Notes under the pieces: generated by a model | Told to the model about the DNA's origin: nothing | The model's database searches: none | Seen by the model: the letters and a program-made list of their open reading frames with translations, nothing else | Assembly (NCBI RefSeq): GCF_963576545.1 | Contig: NC_083641.1 | Location: 20,103,523-20,167,522, forward strand | Length of the DNA stretch: 64,000 bases | Direction: 5' to 3' | DNA from: Limanda limanda | Lineage: Eukaryota > Chordata > Actinopteri > Pleuronectiformes > Pleuronectidae | Shown: positions 35,433 to 47,518 of the stretch, piece after piece | Layout: every line of letters starts with the position of its first letter | Position numbering within the stretch: position 1 is the first letter of the stretch | Made by a program: the position numbers and the translations under genes

Positions 35433-38400
35433 ATGACGTCCATTCAGAGGTGGCCAGAACAAGGGTGGGCACTTTTACAGCTGCTGCTGGTGGCGTCTTT
35501 CTCTCAGGCTGAGGAGCCACAGTGCAGGCAGAGGGGGGATCCTGAGAACCCTCCACTATCTCAGGATGGGGACATCATGTTGGGGGGAATCTTCTCTTTC
35601 CACAGCAGCTGGAAAGACAGAGAGGAAACCTACACTCACAAACCACTGCCACTGGAGTGCACCAGGTAAAATATTCAGTAGAAATCTGTAATACGCAAAA
35701 TATCTACTGGAAGCAATGAATAGAGATAGAAAACAGGCTAAAACAAATATGATGAAACTAAGAAAATTCTAATTATGTTGTGTGAATTGATAGCATCAGA
35801 ATCTTTCATTTAAACTGCTACGAAAATGTTGGACCAACTTGAAATAAATGAGCAGAAACAAAAATGAATTGAGTTTGTTCAACTTATATTCAGCAAGTTA
35901 TATTCACACAATTGCTAATTAGAGTTTGAGGAAAAAATCTCCAACTGTGATGTTGTCCATGCATTTTATTCAGGGAAGTGTTACCATATCTATAACTGTT
36001 TGCATTAAGTTTGAATTTCAGAGGGTTCCAGTTTGCCCAGGCTATGCTTTTTGCCATCGAGGAGATTAATAACACCACAAATTTACTGCCTGGCATCTCT
36101 CTGGGATATAAACTTTACGATGCCTGTGGCTCCATCGCCCGAAGTGTGCGGGCTGCTCTGGCCTTGGCTAACGGTAACGATGTTGTATCTGCCCCCTCCG
36201 CAATGCCGTGTACCAAACCTGCACAGGTGCAGGCTATCATGGGAGAAACCTCCTCCTCTCCGTGCATGGCTATAGCTACCGTGATCGGGCCATTTCATAT
36301 CCCACTGGTGGGTACGTTTCATAAATGTATAATACTTGTAACCTTTTTTATCATTTTTTAGCTGCTTAGAGTAAAGTAGGAGAGACATTTTTTTAATATT
36401 TGACATCTTAATCTTTAGACGAAATTTCTTTCTTCTTTTAGATCAGCCACTATGCCACCTGTGCTTGTCTCAGTGACAAAACCAAGTACCCGTCCTTCCT
36501 CAGAACAATACCCAGTGACTACTACCAAAGCAGAGCCCTGGCCCAGCTGGTCAAGCACTTTGGTTGGAGCTGGGTTGGAGCCATTAGAACCAATGATGAT
36601 TACGGAAATAACGGCATGGCTACGTTCACAGAAAGTGCCCGACAGCTGGGCATCTGTCTGGAGTACTCTATGTCTTTCTTCAGAACAGACCCGCCCGACA
36701 AAATACTAAAGATAATCAACGTCATCAAGGCTTCCACCTCTAAGGTGATTATTGCTTTTCTCTCTCACTTGGATATGGATGTGCTGATACATGAGCTGTC
36801 CCACCACAACCTGACTGGTTACCAGTGGGTGGGCAGTGAGGGCTGGATCTTTGATTCTCAAACTGCAGAAATGAATGGGCATCACATCCTGGACGGGGCC
36901 ATAGGCCTGTCCATCCCAAAAGCACATGTCAGGGGCATGAGAGAGTTCATAATGAATGTGAAGCCGCTCAATTCATCCGGTAATGAAATGTTTACAGAGT
37001 TCTGGGAGGCTTTATTCAGCTGTAAGTTCAAACAGTCCACAGCGAAGCAGAGAGAATGTACTGGGGGTGAAGATCTGACCCAAGTGCACAACAGCTTCAC
37101 TGACATGTCTCTCATGCCAATATTTAACAATGTCTACAAAGGAGTTTATGCTGTGGCTCATGCACTTCATAGCATTTTTGGCTGTAATGAAACATGTAAT
37201 GACAAAGTGCAGCTCAATCCATTGACGGTGAGTTCTTACACAAGAGATAACGCTTCCACAGTTTCTCTATAAGCAGTCTCTCTGTGATAGACATAGAGGA
37301 TGTCCATTAACTATGATCTGTTTTCTTTAGATTTTACAGCGTATAGGAAGGATTCAGTTCAGAACAAAGGAAGGAGACAAGGTTTACTTTAATGAAGATG
37401 GCGACCCAGCAGCAGAGTATGAAATCATAAACTGGCAGCGAGCAGAAAGCGGCTTGGTGGAGTTTGTCACAGTCGGTCTTTATGATGCGTCTTTACCTGC
37501 AGACAAACAGCTGAATCTGCACAATACGTCTTTAATCTGGGCACAGAACTCAAAACAAGTCAGTATATACCTGCAATATAATTGTGTAGTTGCACCAAAA
37601 TGAATACAACTGAATGCACGTGTATTTCCTCAAAGATGTTTTCTTCATGCAGGTGCCTGTGTCAGTTTGCAGTGAGAATTGTCCCCCAGGAACCAGGAAG
37701 GTTCTCCAGAAGGGAAAACCTGTCTGCTGCTTTGACTGTATAAGATGTGCAGAGGGAGAAATAAGCAACGTTGCAGGTTTAGTGATATGTATATATTTTT
37801 TTTTTCACTTTGCTGTTCCACAAATCAAAGTTTTCAGAGTCCAGACCAATCCTAACAAATGGCATATATCTGTTTTCTAATGTCCAAATCAGGTAAGGTT
37901 TCCTGGGGAAAAAAATGTGTAGTTTCTCTATTACAAATAAATGAAAAAATGAGTTGTGAATTAAACATATCAAAAAAAGCAAAGTGTCATAAATCACCTA
38001 AATATATTATATGCAGTTATAGCTTCAAGTCAAATTTGAAGACCCCATGTGAAAAGTGAATTAACAAAGTTATACCAATATGAATTATGCAGTAATAATC
38101 CTGAAGCCTGCGAATAATCTAGCATATCTGCACATCTCCTTTTGGTTAGATGCCTGAAATGAGGTCTGTGGCAATCACAGGATGAATGTCTTTTTATTCT
38201 AAAACATAAAATACAACAGCAAATATCATGATTTATTGAAAAGACAGTTGCTATAAGTGGCCAATGTCAGGGACTTTGTGTAGATGCAATAAAAGAACAA
38301 CTAAATTAAACTAATCTACTCGGCAAGTCACACCTGCTTTAATACTTTTCAGATTCTGTCTCCTGTGTGCGATGCCATCCTGAATTCTGGTCAAATGAGG

Positions 38401-39260
38401 GAAGAGACGCCTGTGTGAAGAAAGAGGCAGAGTTTCTTTCGTATGAAGAAATAATGGGAGCGCTGCTCACCGCAGCGTCCCTGTTTGGAACATGTATGAC
38501 CGCAGTCGTGGCACTCATCTTTTTCAAAAACAGGAAAACTCCCATCGTCAAGGCCAACAACTCCGAACTGAGCTTCCTGCTGCTCTTCTCCCTGACTCTG
38601 TGCTTCCTTTGCTCCCTGAGCTTCATCGGCCGGCCCTCCGAGTGGTCCTGCATGCTGCGGCACACTGCGTTCGGCATCACCTTCGTCCTCTGCATCTCTT
38701 GTGTCCTCGGGAAAACTATGGTGGTGTTAATGGCCTTCAGGGCGAGACTTCCAGGCAGAAATGTGATGAAATGGTTTGGTCCTGCACAGCAGAGGCTCAG
38801 TGTTCTAGGGTTCACTCTCATACAGGTTATTATATGCATCTTATGGTTGACAATTTCTCCTCCTTTCCCATTCAAGAACTTTAAAGAATTCAAAGACAAA
38901 ATCATCCTGGAGTGCGCGCTGGGCTCAGCTGTAGGATTCTGGGCCGTACTCGGGTATATCGGGATTCTGGCCATTTTATGTTTCATTCTTGCTTTTCTGG
39001 CGCGGAAATTACCCGATAACTTTAACGAAGCCAAATTCATCACCTTCAGCATGTTGATATTCTGCGCAGTCTGGATCACTTTTATTCCAGCCTATGTCAG
39101 CTCTCCTGGGAAGTTCAGTGTAGCAGTGGAAATCTTTGCTATTTTGGCCTCAAGTTTTGGACTCCTTATTTGTATTTTTATTCCCAAATGTTATATTATC
39201 TTATATAAACCGGAGAAGAATACAAAAAAGAATATTATGGGGAAGGTGGGACTAAAATAG
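35433..39260 (+). CDS. Array gene 5: OlfC / V2R-like receptor, 854 aa, intact
   Basis: Exons 35433-35665, 36022-36307, 36442-37227, 37331-37558, 37653-37776 and 38353-39260. Distinguishing residues: SAMPCTK, SPCMAIA (Cys three residues after the conserved pocket Ser, shared with gene 6), EYSMSFF, GWIFDSQ and HSIFGC in the flytrap domain, IQFRTKEG and SGLVEFV in exon 4, and FFKNRKTP with a KVGLK tail in exon 6. The intron 3 acceptor is TTTCTTTAG rather than the CTTCTTCAG of gene 1. Confidence 0.93.
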
Positions 39261-39974
39261 ATAGAATGGCACATAGTAAAGCACCTTACTCAAACAAACC
39301 CAAGTGTCCCATTAAATCCATCAAGCAGAACTCATAGATATCAGTCTTCTTAATATGCATGATTTATTTTTTATCAAGATCCATAAATCGTTCCTTGGTG
39401 AAACTGTGAAAATTTTGTACCCCATCTTGCAATGTTAAGAAAGTAAAAAAGTCCTCCTGCTCTGTATCCACACCAACATTGATTGGGTTCTTTCTTGACC
39501 CATACCAAATAATTTCACCAAGTTTCGTAAAAATCCATTAGGTAGTTTTAGGGTAATCTTGCTCACAAACAAACAAAAGCAACAATCTAAAGTGTGGTCG
39601 CAATATGTTCTCATGCCATCATTGTTGCTACAAAATAAATCAAATAAACAACTCTATTCTGTATTCTATATTGTACTGTATATCATTTATACATTTACGA
39701 TCTTGTTTAAAGTATGTTACACTTCTCCGAATGCTTCTGTTGATGGAGACTGAATATTTGTTATAAAGAAGCTATTATACAGTTATAGGAAGGAGCCTCT
39801 CAGCAGTAATTTTTGATATAAACTTTATATACAGTAACCTTTATCATTCTGTTTGATGCAAATGTAATTGTATTACTGATCACAAAATATTGAAACAAAG
39901 TTCATTTAAAAATGGGGGGGGAGTTGCCCATATGTGAATGTTCATTTCTGAAAGACACACATAAATATATTTTA
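39261..39974. other. Spacer: 3' flank of gene 5
   Basis: No gene is seen. Same flank as the other array genes, slightly more diverged, with the dispersed-repeat tail at about 39358-39590. Confidence 0.5.
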
Positions 39975-40838
39975 AAAATAAAGTACAGCCAACATTTACG
40001 TCCCGCCGAACACCAAATATTGTTATTATTATTAATATTCTTTTTTTTGTTTTGTGTTCTTATGTTCATTGTATGCACCAACAACCAGAGCAAATTCCAG
40101 TTCGGTGTAAACCTACTTGGCAATAAATACATTCTGATTAATAAATTAAATTTGACCTTTCTCCTGTAATGCCCCCATTTCCCCATTAGATGGCTCATTT
40201 TGACCGGGAGTGTGGTGCATAGGGCTCGAAAGGGCACATGATCTCCTGTCACTTTTTCGCTTTGCCCTGTGAGCCCTTCTGTAAAATGAGCGGTCAAGGA
40301 AACGAAAAGTGGACAATGAGTGCCGAGTGTTTAACACGGAGTGGACAACAAAATACTTTTTCACTGAAGTCCAATTGAAGGCTGTATGCCTGATATGCCG
40401 AGAAACTGTCGCAGTTTTCAAGGAGTGCAACATCAGCCGTCACTTTACTATGAAGCATGCTAACTACGCTAGCAAGCATTCAACGCAAGAACGGGCAGCT
40501 AATTTACAGACTCAGCAAAAAAAAATTCACCGACAAACTGCGATTCAAGAGTCAACTACCAAGGCAAGTTTTTTGGTGGCATTCAAAAAAGCAAAAGCGA
40601 GCAAGCCTTTCTCCGAAGGAGAGTTTGTAAAAAAAATGCATGGTACAGACGGGAGCGTGTCTATGATCCCACAGCCCTATGTTGCCACAGCCCTATATTC
40701 CCCCAGCCCTATGTTCCCACATTTCTAATATTCATTACAAAATTAGGCCCTATGTTCCTACAGTTCCCACATTTCTACCCCTGCCTGGTAGTTAAGGGTT
40801 CACCAGTCCCTAGCTGGCGATTTGAAGGAGATAGCTAG

Positions 40839-40957
40839 CTTCCAAACTCTCTTGAGCTCAACACCGCTAACCCTAACCCTTCCAAACTCTCTTGAGCTCA
40901 ACACCGCTAACCCTAACCCTAGCCCTTCCAAACTCTCTTGAGCTCAATACCGCTAAC
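40839..40957. repeat. Three copies of a 40-46 bp satellite with CCCTAA motifs
   Basis: The unit TTCCAAACTCTCTTGAGCTC followed by AACACCGCTAACCCTAACCC is repeated three times, the last cut by the inner transposon at 40958. Further CTAACCCTAACCC follows on the other side at 42019-42031. The telomere-like motif is internal to a transposon and short, so it is not a chromosome end. Confidence 0.85.
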
Positions 40958-42014
40958 CAGTGGCGGTTCGTCATACAGGGCGCTGGGGCGCCGCCCACCC
41001 TACAATTTTGAGATGAAAAAAAAAAAAAAAAAAAAAATGACATGTCAAAAAACATTATATATCAAATAATTTAATAAGAAATGTACTGTTTTAAAGCGTT
41101 AAATGTGTGCCGGAGACCGTAAGCCCCTGTCAAAAACCACTTAATATATTATATTTGGTAATATATTTGCCATTCATTATCACTGAGAGAGAAGCCACTC
41201 CTCCCTGTGGGCGCCGGGCAAGTGGAAGTCTATGGAAGCCAACAAAAGGGGCAGGAACATTTGAGCAAGGACAGCTTCTCAATGGCGGATGACAGTTCGA
41301 GCCATGGGCGCACTTCACTTGCGCCTACAGCCAATGAAAGGGTTTCTTATACATCATGCTGACAGGACTGTCCAATCAGAGACCTTATCACTGATCTACA
41401 GGAGCTGCATAGTTAGCAGATACTTTTAATCTGCACGGAGGTGCAGCTCCGATCCCGGAGCACTGAGTGAGACAGGTAGAGGACAGACAGTGGACAGATA
41501 GAATCATTGTTGTTTACTGTGTCGTGTGTGTAGTTTTATCGATCAGCAATAATCAGCTGAAATTTTTAACCTCATGTTAACGTGCATGGGGACGTGCTCC
41601 TCCGGGACCGGAGCACCTCCCGGAGCACCGGAGCACCTCCCCGGGGACCGTGACCGTCCCCGGGGACGTCCCGGCGACCGGAGCACCTCCCGGAGCACCG
41701 GAGCACCTCCCCAGGTGCACCTCCCTCCGGTGCTCCGGAGACCGGGACGTCCCCGGGGACGACCCGGTCTCCGACCCGGTCTCGGTCCGGGGACCGGGAA
41801 CCGGGACCGGAGCACCTCCCGGAGCACCGGAGCACCTCCCCGGGGACCGGGACGTCCCCGGGGACGGTCCCGGAGGAGCACGTCCCCGGGGACGTCCGGA
41901 CCGGAGCACAGGACCGGAGCACCCCGGAGTTTTTTTTCTCTCATTGCGGTGGGCTATTTAAACCGCGCCGCCCAAGTGCGCCCCCCCCCAAAAAAAATTC
42001 ACCAGCCGCCACTG
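40958..42014. mobile_element. Inner 1,057-bp hAT-type element with target duplication CCGCTAAC
   Basis: The tips are CAGTGGCGG at 40958 and CCGCCACTG ending at 42014. CCGCTAAC flanks it on both sides (40950-40957 and 42015-42022). The left arm has GGGCGCTGGGGCGCCGCCC and an A-run, and the right arm a C-run with GCCGCC. It contains a possible promoter-like stretch and a GC-rich repeat block, but no transposase. Confidence 0.9.
41580..41932. repeat. GC-rich palindromic minisatellite
   Basis: About 350 bp are built from reiterated CCGGAGCACCTCC, GGAGCACC and CCCCGGGGACGTCCC modules in mixed order. Many modules are self-complementary (CCCCGGGG, GGACGTCC, GGTGCTCCGG). Several frames are open on both strands only because the sequence is GC-rich. 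There is no start context or family match, so I do not call a gene. Confidence 0.85.
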
Positions 42015-43579
42015 CCGCTAACCCTAACCCTAATTTTCAGAAAAATCTAGAAATGTGGGAACATAGGGCTGTGGGAACATCGGGACTAATTTTCAAAATT
42101 GTCAGTGAAAAAAAAATCCTTAGAAATGTTGGAACATAGGGCTGTGGGGCTGACCCCGTACAGACAGAAGACATCTTGTGTCCGGAGATCAAAAACAAAT
42201 TTGAAAAAGCCAAGTTTATCAAGCAGGACTGTGACTCACCGTGTGGAACTGATTAATGAAAATATAGCCAGCCAATTAGACAAAAAGTCTGATTCCTTTG
42301 AGTTATAATCAATAGCATTGGATGAAGGTACGGACTTAAAAGACACTGCTCAGCTCTTCATTTTTATCTGAGGCATTAACGACAGTTTTGCTATAACAGA
42401 GGAGTGTTTGACCATGGAGTCCCTGAAAGGAACAATGCAGGGAGAGGACATGTATAACCAAGTGTCTGCTGTCATCGAAAGAATGAAGCTACCTTGGAGT
42501 AAACCTGTCAATGTCCCAACGGATGGATCGCAAAATGTAACCGGAAAAAATAATGGGCTGCTGAAAAAAATCCAGGAAGGAAAACCCTGACCAGGATCTT
42601 ATTTTCTTTCACTGCATCATCCATCAGTTTGCTGTGGACATATTTTCAAACATGAATGAGCTGAATGTGAAACTGCAGGGGAAAGATCAGTTTGTTCACG
42701 ACATGTACAAACATGTGAAAGCCTTCAACTCCAAGCTCACTTTGTTCTGCAGACAAATTGCGAACAAATCTTTCGTTCATTTCCCCACACTTGCCATGCA
42801 GGAAGAGGCACCGAGAAATGCAAAAAAATACAACAAATCACTTGAGGACCTGCATGAAAAATTTTGCAGTAGGTTCTCTGAATTTGAAAACATTGAAGAG
42901 TCACTTCAGCTGGTGTCCTGTCCCCTGTCACAGGACCCTGAAACACAGGAGCTGCAGTTGGAACTGATAGATCTTCAGTCTGACTCCGTCCTAAAGGAGA
43001 AGTTCAACTAAGTTAAACTGAATGATTTTTATGCTTCACTTAACAGAGCCACGTTTCCAAACCTCCGGAGGACTGCACAGAAGATGCTGACTTTATTTGG
43101 CTCGACTTATGTGTGTGAGCAGACATTCAGCGTCATGAACGCCAACAAAGCTTGTCACAGATCAAAGTTAACAGATCAGCACCTCAGATTTATCCTGAGA
43201 ATTGCCACAACCAAAATAACTCCAGACCTTGATGCACTGGCAAAAATGGGAGATCAACAACACTGTTCCCACTGAAACTGAAAGTGATGATGTGTTGCTG
43301 CAGTGACCTTGGAGCCAAATCTCTGAAAAACAGCCTGCGTGGCTGCTCTAACCTGTTAATGTAGATAATAAAGATGTTCAAGTGAGGTAATTGGTTGGGG
43401 TGCAGGCCTCAGATGTTTTTATAATATTCGATCAGTCATGTTACAACTGTTCCTGGCTCAGCCTCTCTGTCAAATTTTAGAACCCATTGTGGCCTGCGAG
43501 TCAAAAAGTTTGCCCACCTCTGGGCTAAGCTCTTCTCGTCTTTTGGCACCTCCCTCCTGTTGCCCCACCTCGCAGGTCC

Positions 43580-43695
43580 AGAGCAATGAATCATCACTGT
43601 TCGGGTATAAAAAATGTATAAATACCAGTGCAAAGCCTCTGATTTAAACTGTGGCACATGTTATGTCACCAAGTGGTTTATTTCTCTAAGGCAGA
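43580..43695 (+). promoter_or_regulatory. Core promoter of gene 6
   Basis: TATA box at 43606-43613, 90 bp before the ATG, with TGAATCA upstream. The E-box of gene 1 is changed here to CACATGTT. Confidence 0.65.
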
Positions 43696-46600
43696 ATGAC
43701 ATCCATTCAGAGGTGGCCAGAACAAGGGTGGGCACTTTTACAGCTGCTGCTGGTGGCGTCTTTCTCTCAGGCTGAGAAGCCGCAGTGCAGGCCGAGGGGG
43801 GATCCTGAGAACCCTCTACTGTCTCAGGATGGGGACATAATGTTGGGGGGAATCTTATCATTCCACAGCAGCTGGAAAAACAGAGAGGAAACCTACACTC
43901 ACAGACCACTGCCACTGGAGTGCACCAGGTAAATTACTCAGTAGAAATCTTTTATATGGAAAATATCTACTGGAGGAAATGAATAGAGATAGAAAAAGTT
44001 TGAAACAAATATGATAAAACTAAGAAAATTCAAATTATGTTCTGTGCATTAATACCATCAGAGGCTTTCATTTAAACTGCTATGAGAAAATACAATTGCT
44101 GGACCAACTTGAAATAAATGAACAGAAACAAAAAATTGAATTGAGTTTGTTCAACCTATAGTCAGCAAGTTATATTCACACAATTCCTAATTAAAGTTTG
44201 TGGAAAAAAACTGCAACTGTGAAGTTCTCCATGCATTTTATTCAGGGAAGTGTTACCATATCTATAACTGTTTACATTAAGTTTGAATTTCAGAGGGTTC
44301 CAGTTTGCCCAGGCTATGCTTTTTGCCATCGAGGAGATTAATAACAACACAAATTTACTGCCTGGCATCTCTCTGGGATATAAAATTTACGATGCCTGTG
44401 GCTCCATCGCCAGAAGTGTGAGGGCTGCTCTGGCCTTGGCTAACGGTAACGATGTTGTATCTGCCCCCTCCGCAACGCCGTGTACCAAACCTGCACAGGT
44501 GCAGGCCATCATGGGAGAAACCTCCTCCTCTCCGTGCATGGCTATAGCTACTGTCATCGGGCCATTTCATATCCCACTGGTGGGTACGTTTCTTAAATAT
44601 ATAATGCTTGTGACCTTTTTTACCATTTGTTAGCTGCTTAGAGTAAATTAGGAGAGACATTTTTTAAATATTTGACATCTTAATCTTTAGAGGTAATTTC
44701 TTTCTTCTTTTAGATCAGCCACTATGCCACCTGCGCTTGTCTCAGTGACAAAACCAAGTACCCGTCCTTCCTCAGAACAATACCCAGTGACTACTACCAG
44801 AGCAGAGCCCTTGCCCAGCTGGTCAAGCACTTTGGTTGGAGCTGGGTTGGAGCCATTAGAACCAATGATGATTACGGAAATAGCGGCATGGCTACGTTCA
44901 CAGAAAGTGCCCGACAGCTGGGCATCTGTCTGGAGTACTCTGTGTCTTTCTTCAGAACAGATCCGCCCGACAAAATACTAAAGATAATCAACGTCATCAA
45001 GGCTTCCACCTCTAAGGTGATTATTGCTTTTCTCTCTCCCTCGGATATGGGTGTGCTGATACATGAGATGTCCAACCACAACCTGACTGGTTACCAGTGG
45101 GTGGGCAGCGAGGGCTGGATCTCTGATTCTCAAACTGCAGAAATGAATGGGCATCACATCCTGGACGGGGCCATAGGCCTGTCCATCCCCAAAGCACATG
45201 TCAGGGGCATGAGAGAGTTTATACTGAATGTGAAGCCGCTCAATTCATCCGGTAATGAAATGTTTACAGAGTTCTGGGAGGCTTTATTCAGCTGTAAGTT
45301 CAAACGGTCCACAGCGAACCAGAGAGAATGTACTGGGGGTGAAGATCTGACCCAAGTGCACAACAGCTTCACTGACATGTCTCTCATGCCGATATTTAAC
45401 AATGTCTATAAAGGAGTTTATGCTGTGGCTCATGCACTTCATAGCATTCTTGGCTGTAATGAAACATGTAATGACAAAGTGCAGCTCAATCCATTGACGG
45501 TGAGTTCTTACACTTGATAACGCTTCCACAGTTTCTCTATGAGCAGTCTCTCTGTGATAGACAGAGAGGATGTCCATTAACTATGATCTGTCTTCTTTAG
45601 ATTTTACAGCGCATAGGAAGCATTCAGTTCAAAACAAAGGAAGGAGACAAGGTTTACTTTAATGAAGATGGCGACCCAGCAGCAGAGTATGAAATCATAA
45701 ACTGGCAGCGAGCAGAAAGCGGCTTGGTGGAGTTTGTCACAGTCGGTCTTTATGATGCGTCTTTACCTACAGACAAACAGCTGAATCTGCACAATACGTC
45801 TTTAATCTGGGCACAGAACTCAAAACAGGTCAGTATATTCCTGCAGTATAGTTGTGTAGTTGCACCAAAATGAATACAACTGAATGCACGTGTATCGTTG
45901 TTTTCTTCATGCAGGTGCCTGTGTCAGTTTGCAGTGAGAATTGTCCCCCAGGAGCCAGGAAGGTTCTCCAGAAAGGAAAACCTGTCTGCTGCTTTGACTG
46001 TATAAGATGTGCAGAGGGAGAAATAAGCAACGTTGCAGGTCTAGTGATTTATTTATATATTGTTTTTACTTTGCTGTTCCACAAATCTTGTCAGAGTCCA
46101 GACCAATCCTAACAAATGGCATATATCTGTTTTCTAATGTCCAAATCAGGTAAGGTTTCCTGGGGGAAAAAATGTGTAGTTTCTCTATTACAAATAAATG
46201 AAAAAATGATTTGTGAATTAAACATATAAAACAAAGCAAAGTGTCATAAATCACGTAAATATATTATATGCAGTTATAGCTTCCAAGTCAAATTTGAAGA
46301 CCCCATCTGAAAAGTTAATTAACAAAGTTATACCAATATGAATTATGCAGTGATAAGCCTGAAGTCTGCGAATAATCTAGCATATCTGTGCATCTCCTTT
46401 TGGTTAGATGCTTGAAATGAGGTCTATGGCAATCACAGGATGAATGTCTTTTTATTCTAAAACATAAAATACAACAGTAAATATCATGATTTATTGAAAA
46501 GACAGTTGCTATAAGTGGCCAATGTCAGGGACTTACTGTAGATGTAATAAAAGAACAATGAAATTAAACTAATCTACTTGGCAAGTCACACCTGCTTTAA

Positions 46601-47518
46601 TACTTTTCAGATTCTGTCTCCTGTGTGCGATGCCATCCTGAATTCTGGTCGAATGAGGGAAGAGACGCCTGTGTGAAGAAAGAGGCAGAGTTTCTTTCGT
46701 ATGAAGAAATTATGGGAGCGCTGCTCACCACGGCGTGCCTGTTTGGAACATGTATGACCGCAGTCGTGGCACTCATCTTTTTCAGAAACAGGAAAACTCC
46801 CATCGTCAGGGCCAACAACTCCGAACTCAGCTTCCTGCTGCTCTTCTCCCTGACTCTGTGCTTCCTGTGCTCCCTGAGCTTCATCGGCCGGCCCTCCGAG
46901 TGGTCCTGCATGCTGCGGCACACTGCGTTCGGCATCACCTTCGTCCTCTGCATCTCTTGTGTCCTCGGCAAAACTATGGTGGTGTTAATGGCCTTTAGGG
47001 CGAGACTTCCAGGCAGAAATGGGATGAAATGGTTTGGTCCAGCACAGCAGAGGCTCAGTGTTCTAGGGTTCACTCTCATACAGGTTATTATATGCATCTT
47101 ATGGTTGACAATTTCTCCTCCTTTCCCATTCAAGAACTTTAAAGAATTCAAGAACAAAATTATCCTGGAGTGCGCGCTGGGCTCAGTTGTAGGATTCTGG
47201 GCCGCACTCGGGTATATCGGGATTCTGGCCATTTTATGTTTCATTCTTGCTTTTCTGGCGCGGAAATTACCCGATAACTTTAACGAAGCCAAATTCATCA
47301 CCTTCAGCATGTTGATATTCTGCGCAGTCTGGATCACTTTTATTCCAGCCTATGTCAGCTCTCCTGGGAAGTTCAGTGTAGCAGTGGAAATCTTTGCTAT
47401 TCTGGCCTCAAGTTTTGGACTTCTCATTTGTATTTTTATTCCAAAATGTTATATTATCTTATATAAACCGGAGAAGAATACAAAGAAGAATATTATGGGG
47501 AAGGTGGCACTAAAATAG
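43696..47518 (+). CDS. Array gene 6: OlfC / V2R-like receptor, 854 aa, intact, most diverged of the array
   Basis: Exons 43696-43928, 44294-44579, 44714-45499, 45601-45828, 45915-46038 and 46611-47518. Distinguishing residues: QAEKPQC and GGILSFH in exon 1, EINNNTNL and SPCMAIA in exon 2, [18 protein letters not shown] and KRSTANQ in the flytrap domain, GARKV in the linker, LPTDKQ in exon 4, TTACLFGTC in TM1, GRNGMKWF, and [11 protein letters not shown] in TM5. Intron 3 is 101 nt through a small deletion. It is the last gene of the array and the only one whose 3' flank is not followed by a hAT copy. Confidence 0.93.

Larger units (their letters stand above)
40651..42157. mobile_element. Outer nested DNA transposon with 8-bp target duplication GTACAGAC
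   Basis: GTACAGAC stands at 40643-40650 and at 42158-42165, and the hAT coding sequence continues across it. The arms are inverted: CCCACAGCCCTATGTT near the left end and AACATAGGGCTGTGGG near the right. Without the inner insertion it would be about 440 bp. It carries a short satellite with telomere-like CTAACCCTAACCCT motifs. Non-coding. Confidence 0.85.
39975..43522 (+). mobile_element. hAT copy E (GTF2IRD2-like transposase), dead but with different lesions
   Basis: Coding remnants run from the ATG at 40286 to the stop at 43273-43275. Unlike copies A to D it keeps CGA at codon 7 and the intact TTTCACTG sequence at the position of their 8-nt deletion (42605-42612), and it reads through the late frameshift site (RFSEFEN). 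Its own damage is a 1-nt deletion just after the ATG, an A-run change near 40520, a nested 1.5 kb insertion (40651-42157), an internal deletion after CIIHQ that joins it to FAVDIFSN (42625), and a TAA near 43009. It lies at the same place relative to the flanking units as the others, so it is the same ancestral insertion with a separate decay history. Confidence 0.85.

Noticed and set aside
36022..36307. Loss of the key pocket serine in genes 5 and 6
   Set aside because: Counting back 23 residues from the conserved Thr, as between CaSR S170 and S147, puts the contact on the Ser three residues before the Cys; the contact itself is kept.
40867..40920. CCCTAA repeats as an interstitial telomere or chromosome end
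   Set aside because: Only two or three motifs per block, inside a 40-46 bp satellite within a transposon with target duplications.
41543..42050. Several overlapping open frames on both strands encoding Gly/Pro/Arg-rich proteins
   Set aside because: The GC-rich minisatellite has almost no stop codons in any frame. There is no start context, and the block is inside a non-autonomous transposon.
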